DNA of 38,529 nucleotides from Priapulus caudatus (Eukaryota > Priapulida > Priapulimorpha > Priapulimorphida > Priapulidae). Made by a program: the position numbers and the translations under genes. Numbering within the stretch: the first letter of the stretch is position 1; every line of letters starts with the position of its first letter. The notes beneath the pieces are model-generated. The model saw only the letters and a program-made list of their open reading frames with translations. It was not told the DNA's origin and did not search any database. The stretch lies in NCBI RefSeq assembly GCF_000485595.1, contig NW_014577407.1:154483-193011 (forward strand), in the 5' to 3' direction. This document shows, in pieces, positions 31,462 through 38,529 of this stretch.

Positions 31462-31815
31462 CGGATTGGGGGAGGAGGAGGAGGGAGTTGTTTGCGGAGG
31501 AGGAGGGAGGGAGCAAAGGAGGAGGGAAGTTGCGGAGGAGGGAAGCAACGGGAGTGAGGAGAGGAGGAGGGAGGATGAGGACGGAGCGAGGGAGGAGGAG
31601 GAGGAGGAGGAGAAGGCGAGGAGGGAGGACGGGAGGAGGGAGGAGGGAGGAGGAAGGAGCGAGGAGGGAAGTGGGAGGAGGGTGGAGGGATGAAGGGGAG
31701 GAGGGAAGATGGGAGGAAAGGAGGAAGGAGGAAGGGACGGAGGGGGAGGAGGGGTCTAGGAGAGCCAGAAGGGGGAGAGACAGGAGAAGGAGAGAGGAAA
31801 ACGTAAGCGAGGGAG
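31462..31815. repeat. Purine-rich GGAGGA tract 1
   Basis: About 350 bases almost free of pyrimidines on the plus strand, with GGAGGAGGAGGG words. The 229-codon frame covering it is compositional. Confidence 0.85.
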
Positions 31816-32094
31816 GAGGCTGACAAAGCTGTGCATTTCAACTCCTCAAAAAGGGAGAGAGAAGTGACCGCGAGTCTCCTTTGAAGACGGAAATTAAGAG
31901 GGCCAGGCCATAATCGCGGCAATTATATAAGGAAGGTGAAGGTGATACAGGAAGGAATGTAGTATATGAAGTATAGGTAGGATATAGTAAGTAGGAGGGA
32001 GGTAGGGTATATAGTATAATGTGGTAAGGACGAAGAGAGAAGGAACGGGAGAAGAGCAGGAGGAGCAAGAGGGGATTATGACGATGGGTAATGA

Positions 32095-32475
32095 GGGGTA
32101 GGAGCGGAGTGAACGAGAGGGAGGACTGGTATTAAGTTGGAGAAGGTGGTGAAGAGAGAGGGAGGGCTAGGGAGGTGAGGAGGGTGGACGGGCAGCGAGG
32201 GTGGCAGAGGAAGAGGGAGGTGAGTGAGGGAGATAGAGGGGGTAGGACCGATGAGATAAGTGGCAGGATATGGAAATGACGGGAGCGAGGAGGAGGGAGA
32301 AGGAGGAGCGGCAGGAAGGAGCGGGGAGGTGGAGAGGAGTGCGAAGAGATGGAGGGAGGGAGGGAGGGTGGGAAGAGGGGAGGAGGAGGGAGGAGCGGAG
32401 GAGGGAGGGCTGGAATGACGGGAGGAGGGGAGGAGGGAGGAGGGAGGGAGAGCGAGAAAGGAGGAGGGCGATATA
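32095..32475. repeat. Purine-rich GGAGGA tract 2
   Basis: A second GA-rich tract of about 380 bases, separated from the first by a 280-base interval of mixed sequence that is still purine-biased. Confidence 0.82.
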
Positions 32476-34462
32476 GGTGATATCCACATATACAGCATGT
32501 GAGGATATACGGTACTGACGTCACGGCTACTTGTATAGTCGATGCCGACGCAAACCCCAGTGAGAAATGGATAAAGCGCGCACGCCTCAAAGGATTAGCA
32601 GAGCGGGCCGAGAAGGAGGATTATAAACGTCGACCTGATTTGCCAGACCGAGCTACTGATATAGAAGTAGTACTCACTGTAGATCCATGTACTTGAGGTA
32701 TACGTCTACCAACCCCACAGGGCCGCCTAGCCTAACCCTAATGGAGGCAGGGGGAAGTGCATGTCAGTGGTCATGCGATTCATATGATTGGAGGATAGCA
32801 TCATACAAGATTTAGGAGACGCGTTAACCCAGACATGAAAATAGCTTACTGCGCCTACAATGCGCAAAGACTAGTAAGTATTAATTTTGGTTATCAGCAT
32901 TTAGCCGTCAATTACCCATCATTTGCCCTCCAAGAAATGGTAGGTCCTAATCTGATAGTAATAGTACGGTAATAAAATTGAAAATGTGTATATTTTTAAT
33001 CTCTGCAGCCTTGGTCAAGCTTTGTTTCGCTATTTAGCTGTTGCATTTGAAACTATACTTATACAACGAAGGTACATTAAGTGGGCAACTGATGTTACTA
33101 GAATTGCTAATTAATAAAGAAAACATACCATATGAGCGTAGGTTGTCTCACCGATTCATTCAAAATTGAATCTCCGGACATGCACCTCGCTCGTAATTAA
33201 GATTGGAGAGGTCTCAGAGGTAGTTATTTTTCTCATCGTTTCACAGCTCTTAATTCACGGCACGTCGCTGGTCTAAAAATTAAGTCTTACAGGGCAAAGC
33301 ATAGTCCTGCCCCCTCTATCCCACAATGTAGTTATCCACAATATTCGGTTGGCCATTGTCCCAGATGTAAAAACAACACGAGGCTTGAAAAAGCAGAACA
33401 CGGCCTACGTACAGTAGAGTTTTCACTTCGTGAACACCGCCGCAGCATTCTTGTCAAACCAAAGATCCTATAGATGCCGGGGCAGGGCCCACAAGGCGAT
33501 ACACCACTCGATGGCGAAATCACGGGTGCAAGACGTGTTGGATAGGTACTCAATGGGAGTGCGCCACGTCCGCATTTAGGAATGCTAGAACCCGGCTCCG
33601 CGTCCTATTTGATACAATTAGACAATAATATGATAATAACCATGGTGTAAATAATATACATATATTATTTAATTTTTTATCCATGTAAAAGTAATATTTT
33701 TATGCTAATAGCTGTATCACAATCACTCATTCAAGTGTACAAAAATCTAATCAAAACGATTCACAATTCCGGATGTTGCACTATGCTGTATATGAACACA
33801 GTGCAGTGGTGTTAGTGTCAGACAGTGTATACCAGTGCCACAGGCACTTCATTGGATCTCCGTCTCAAACAACTTAATGGGTAATAAACACTAAATGTAC
33901 TCTACCTATCAAAGTATTAAGTTTCTTCTACTCTATTTCGCTATTATTGGTCATAACTTTTCTGTAAATGCCGTTTAAATGCCTCATCTGCAACCACATA
34001 TGAGTTGAAGTACACCGCACGTACGCCCCTGTGCGAAACACAGAACAACTCGGCCACTGGCTTAGCTACAATGGTATCAACGGAAGATTGCACAACTCTT
34101 TCACGATCGGATTTGTCGGACAAAAAAGAGAATGTGTTCTCCACCTTTTCCGTGACTCTCCTTGGGGCAACCTGGTGAAGAAAGTACAGGCGATCGGGTC
34201 CTCGTTACACTTGGCGAATTCCTAGCAATTTTATCACAGCAGCAGAAGTAAAGAGACAGGTAAGCATGAGCTGACAGCACCACAGCAGGACAGTTGCCAC
34301 AGTAGCAGACTACAGCAGCAATCCGGGAAGCTGTCGTGTGAACTTGCTTCCTAAAAATGGCGGTGAGGGATGTTGGGCGACCCATGAGCCTCTACGCTAT
34401 TAGCGAGGAGTGGCTTATCTTGTGGGCCTCCGGATGCCAACTATAGGATCTTCTGCTCAAGA
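32476..34462. other. Two kilobases without a supported gene
   Basis: AT-rich parts and short ORFs. Around 33944-34385 all three frames are open on one or other strand (for example KRECVLHLFRDSPWGNLV on plus and RAVYFNSYVVADEAFKRHL on minus), so a coding relic is possible, but strand and family cannot be decided. Confidence 0.3.
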
Positions 34463-35819
34463 CTCAGTTGGCCTGATTCGCAGCGCCCCCTATATGCCTT
34501 TATTGCTTTTTGCCGGTTCGCCCATTACTGGACTAATTGGCTCATTTTGTCTTTCGCCCGCTGCACAGCCATCCGGCAATCTTTTCCTGGTCGCCGTGAA
34601 ACCATGGTCGGCGCCGTGAGTGTCAAGTGGCCGACTGCCACGTGATGAATATTTATAGATTTAGGAATTTTGCCAGAACGGGTCCGACGGCACGTGACGG
34701 TGCATAACTTTGCCCGCTGCCTGTGGCAGTGAAGGAAACTGTGTGGGCTTTAGATGGTAGATAGCAAAAAATTATTAACATTTATTCCCTTAAAAACAGC
34801 TGACAGAAGTTATTCAACATTGACTAGAGGCAATTGCAAAGTCATTCGCTCACCAGAAAAGTTGTTGCCAAGTGAAACAAAAGATGATGACTGCGCGTAG
34901 GGTGAAGGGCCCCTGGCAGGGAGCCCTACGTATAAGTCAATCAAAATGACGACTTACGCGATATGTTGTTCATTTTTCGTTACTTCAGCCACAATATGCT
35001 TGGCGTCCCAAGTGTCGACTTATTGCGAGTATCGGGGAGTTTTTTACTATATATGTCATAAAAGGCGTAGTGATCAGCCATCGATATTGTAAAAAAAATA
35101 GAAAAAATTTTGAATAAAAAGCTTGACCGTGATCCTTAAGGATATACTGTTAGGGTTTACGGACGGGTAAGCAACATAACTGCTCATGTGTCAAATTTCA
35201 ATCAAACTCATATCCATTTACAGTTTTAAGGGAGAGATGTCTCCTCATATGCCTTCTCGCGGTCATCGAAGACTCAAGAACTAGGCAGGTCACCGACATA
35301 ACTTGAAGTGGCGATGGGCACAAAATAGAGCAATCGTTGAGGATATTTTGTGATCGACTCGGAATTGTAACTTGCGAGTGGACGACACTCTACATTAAAT
35401 TTCTACACCTAAATTACTTATAGCTGTTACCAAGATCAGGCTATAGTAGTGCGAACTCTATTAATAAAGTGGGTGATGAAAAGTATGGTCGTACGGGATT
35501 GCAGGCCGTATTTTTCAATTTTCTCTTAGGCTGATTTTCCATACGACCTATTCCTTACATATCGGTAACTCAGTTTATTTCCCTTAACCCTTTGGCGCTC
35601 TATTAGCAATATTAGAATAGATTAGCTTCAAGTTCGATACTCTCAGCTTAGGAATCACAAAACTATAATGACATCAATACTACAAGTTAGCTATTCTTTT
35701 ACCTACACAACCAATATCGAGCGTGAAGGGCTCAAGAGGGCTGTTCTATGGAGCTGTAAAAGACTCAAGATATACTGTATCAGAGCATTGACATCAGCTC
35801 TAGCACACACGCTATTTTA

Positions 35820-38315
35820 CCTTCTCAGTCTCTATTCCTGCCAAAGTTCTTTCAACCACACTTGCTTGCAAAATACAAAACAAGAACACATTGCCAATGA
35901 GAAAACAACATTTTGGCAGGTCTCTCTCTTTCAGGAGAACTATTTTTATGCCATTGCCAACATGCAGAGTTACAAAAACAACTAAGAAATTGGAGAGCTA
36001 TTAAAGGGAGGAATAGAATTTACGCCGCGCCGATATACTTTAGGACTGGTATCTAATTTGCAGTACACAATAAGCCCAGCAAAGCTATCCAAAATCCTTC
36101 ACGCAAAAGTATACCCTTTTATCATTCCTGCAACAACACAACTCTTTTTCATCGGAAACCAAGTTTCCCCTCGGGTGCGCCTGAGGTTCATTTGCACGCC
36201 CATGACCTCGTTTGTCATAACTCTGTACAAATAATTAAAGCTTTTGTTTGAACATAGAACATAGGTTGAGAGAGAGACTAGATTACAGGTGAATTATATT
36301 ACACTACATGTTTTACGTGCTTGTTAGGGCTATTCCAGAAACATATTTGTTGCCACTTATCTGTCACCATGTCAAAAGGTATATGTGTTTGCCATGTATA
36401 TAACGTTAACTACATACTTAGTAGAGCAACTCATAAATGACTTATACGCTACTTATATGTCACGTACAAAGCCGAGTGATATGCTATTAAAATAGGTAGC
36501 GTGCGTAGCTAGCCCGTTCACTTGCGCTTGGTGTGCTCGTGGGGCTCTGTTCACTGAGTTTGGAAAAGATATTCTTATCATTTGCGATGTACTATATATC
36601 CATGATTTATTATCTTTGATACGAAATCCATTTTGCATTTCTTATGATTTTGGCTTGCCATTATTCTTTTAATGTTTAATTTTAATTCTACCAGCGCATT
36701 CCTGCGTGCTGGCATGGTTACTTACAGCGTTCTTAAGATTTAGCCTATATCAAGAATTCGTGCGTCGGAGAATTGACTATCTAGCTCAGGTACAGTTTAC
36801 GCGTATATATGAAAGCCTAGACATTATATGGAGTAGAACAACAACAGATGATTTTAGACCCAGTAACGAGACTACATAGGAAAATGCCGGGTGAGAACTG
36901 TATAGTCAATGTATTCTCCGATGCATCAGGACAATTATGTTCTATCACATCTTAGTGCCTCCACTACAGTTGTTCAAAATAAGGAAAAAATGTTGTCTAG
37001 TCTCTAGAACGGTTACAAGCCTACAACTATTATTGCTTTGTACCTCAAATTTTTGCTTGTTCTAATGAATAAACATAGAAATATATTAAATGCGTACTAC
37101 ATTTAATCAAGCTAATTTTGACCCAATATCTTTACTTTGTAATTTTAATTACAGTTCCACTAACAGTAAATTAGGCATACAAACTTGCAAAAAAAACATA
37201 AAGAGCACATTCAAATTTTTGTTTATTTTAAGTTATTACTAATTGCTTAACAAACTTTGAACGGCATTTCGTAGAGAAAATATAATATTGCCTTGCTAAA
37301 AGTGCTCTAAAAGACTGCTTGTCCAACGGACAAGCCTACTGGACCGGGTTATACTTGTGCCTTTTTCGTGGGAAATGGACGAAGTAGAAGGACAAACGTA
37401 TAACCCTCGTATATCCGAACACTGCACTATACCAGTAAGTGGTCCATATATTGTACGTAGGAATACGTACATTTACGAGAAAACTATATATTAGGTTCGC
37501 ATATGGATGTGCTTCTTTTTAATAATGACCTGTTCATAATCTGCCGGGACGTTGATCCTTGTCAGTTCTTCCTTACTTCCGCCGATCTTTTGTCAGTTGG
37601 GAAATCGTGTGCAAGACAAAATATTGATTGGACAAAAATTGCAACCTTAGATGAAAATAAAGTTAAAAAGAACATAGAGCACATTACGCCGTGTAAGAGC
37701 ACATATTATCTTTTTATTGGCTGGGCCTGTAAATACGTAATCTTTAATTAAATATCGGTTTATAATTTGATGCCAAAAATTTGCATAGTACTATAATTTA
37801 ATAATTATTTCATTCCTGGACCCAATGCATGTCATGAAGGAGCATGAATTTGCGACCCAAACTTATTTTGTTGGTTGATTTTTAAAACAAAGCTAATAAA
37901 ATAAATTTTGGGTTTTCACTGCTTAAACTTTCAACACTTCGAGCACACAAAAGCTATCCAATTAACCTTATTCGAATTACTGGATCGATCAATAATCGGG
38001 TTGACAACGACCTTCACGAACAATGAATATTTCTTAATTCAGCGCTGACAAACACGCGATGGGCTATCCTTAATATGGTAGAGTCCTGCCTTTAAATAGA
38101 AGCCTCACCATCTTCACTGCATATGTTTCTTGCTCCTCCAAACAATTGTTCAAGCTTCTTTTAGGCACGATTGTATTTCAACTCTCTGCTCGCAATAGTG
38201 GGAAGTCCGATGTCGGCAGGCTTGTACTTCCTGCCAATTGTTGTTGAGCGTAGGCGCTAGCTGCCTAAGTGTTCTGATCTGAAACCAGAGCCTGGAAGAA
38301 CTCGCTTTTGAAATC
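35820..38315 (-). pseudogene. Second copy of the DUF4806 domain exons, indel-ridden and missing the C-terminus
   Basis: Exons matching the intact copy lie at about 38315-38109 (207 bases against 173), 37606-37530 (about 77 against 65) and 36222-36125 (98 against 95). A partial terminal exon is near 35880-35825. Splice signals are partly preserved (GTCATT donor, GTACAG acceptor, GTATAC donor), but extra bases destroy the frames and one acceptor. From about 35825 down to 35490 the sequence no longer matches the intact copy, so the last codons and stop are lost. The scattered insertions look more like uncorrected read errors than evolutionary drift, though loss of the last exon half cannot be explained that way. 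Confidence 0.62.
36967..37424. mobile_element. Copy of the CAGTGTTC MITE in block Y copy 2
   Basis: The ends CAGTTGTTCAAAATAAGG and …CGAACACTG and the CACTA flanks correspond to 7482-7907. The second hairpin (TTGTCCAACGGACAAGCC, about 37319) is kept; the first is damaged. Confidence 0.65.
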
Positions 38316-38529
38316 CTGAATAGGAATGTATCTATAATTTAATGTATTAATATTAATATATAATAATTAATTTATCTTATATTGCGCCGTTACATGCAGA
38401 TTATGCTTACGTGCGCACTATACACCAGTAAGCGCTGATTATAAAACAGCGGGACTGGCAACACTGTAAAACATAGATACTACATAGTATACGAACAAAT
38501 CCGTGTTAACAATTTCCCTGAGTTGTAAA

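Larger units (their letters stand above)
34463..38415. repeat. Block Y copy 2, about 20% longer than copy 1
   Basis: Same order and orientation as copy 1, beginning ACTCAGTTGGCC and CAGCGCCCCCTATATGCC. The extra length (3953 against 3279 bases) comes mainly from scattered one- to ten-base insertions. Weak similarity continues to the window edge (AGCGGGACTGGC near 38448 against AGCGGACTGGC near 8870). Confidence 0.78.

Noticed and set aside
31134-31823. Longest open frame of the window (229 codons, plus strand), with comparable frames on the minus strand
   Set aside because: It runs into the GGA-rich tract, and its second half is Arg/Glu/Gly only. The opposite strand is equally open, so this is composition, not a gene.

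Overview
The window looks like repeat-rich, intron-containing nuclear DNA from an animal, most likely a marine invertebrate. The support is spliced exons with GT/AG borders in matching phase, TIR transposons with an empty site for comparison, Ty3/gypsy and hAT remnants, a telomere-like (TTAGGG)n patch and long micro/minisatellites. There is no bacterial-style gene packing. I cannot assign phylum or species. Most coding frames are broken by single-base indels, and one duplicated copy is about 20% longer than its partner through scattered insertions, so parts of the contig look like unpolished long-read sequence.

Left part (1-10033). A minus-strand gene ending in a DUF4806-like domain can be followed over six putative exons between 9867 and 6412, with all splice phases agreeing and a stop codon at 6412-6414. 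It belongs to a tandem array: block X (two exons) occurs at 1-5466 and 8945-9994, and block Y (four exons) at 5479-8757 and again at 34463-38415. Block X copy 1 carries a 4.4 kb insertion (223-4609) with long terminal inverted repeats, placed at the splice donor of an exon. Inside it lie two decayed, divergently oriented genes of one family, recognised by HEEAD, DTDV, DTVS and a C-terminal Cys-rich tail. This head-to-head pair in a TIR element is the most interesting object in the window.

Middle part (10034-18803). Block Z (11535-12592) carries a satellite with a period of 100 bp. It is followed by a telomere-like patch, a poly-C run, a CT tract, a minisatellite, and then the 3' half of a Ty3/gypsy pol gene (RNase H-integrase linker, zinc finger, integrase core and C-terminus) on the minus strand, cut by a 25-base assembly gap.

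Right part (18804-38529). A second copy of block Z holds a 1.05 kb TIR element with an ORF and repeated ACAATTG motifs. Then come a hAT transposase C-terminus next to its element end, a GACG repeat, a 1.4 kb minisatellite of TTAGATTCTTACAG units, an RTE-type dispersed repeat, CT/AT and purine-rich tracts, a small MITE, and a degraded second copy of block Y. Apart from the DUF4806 gene I see no convincing host gene; several kilobases (22900-24100, 25560-26940, 27450-30600, 32500-34460) show nothing I can name.
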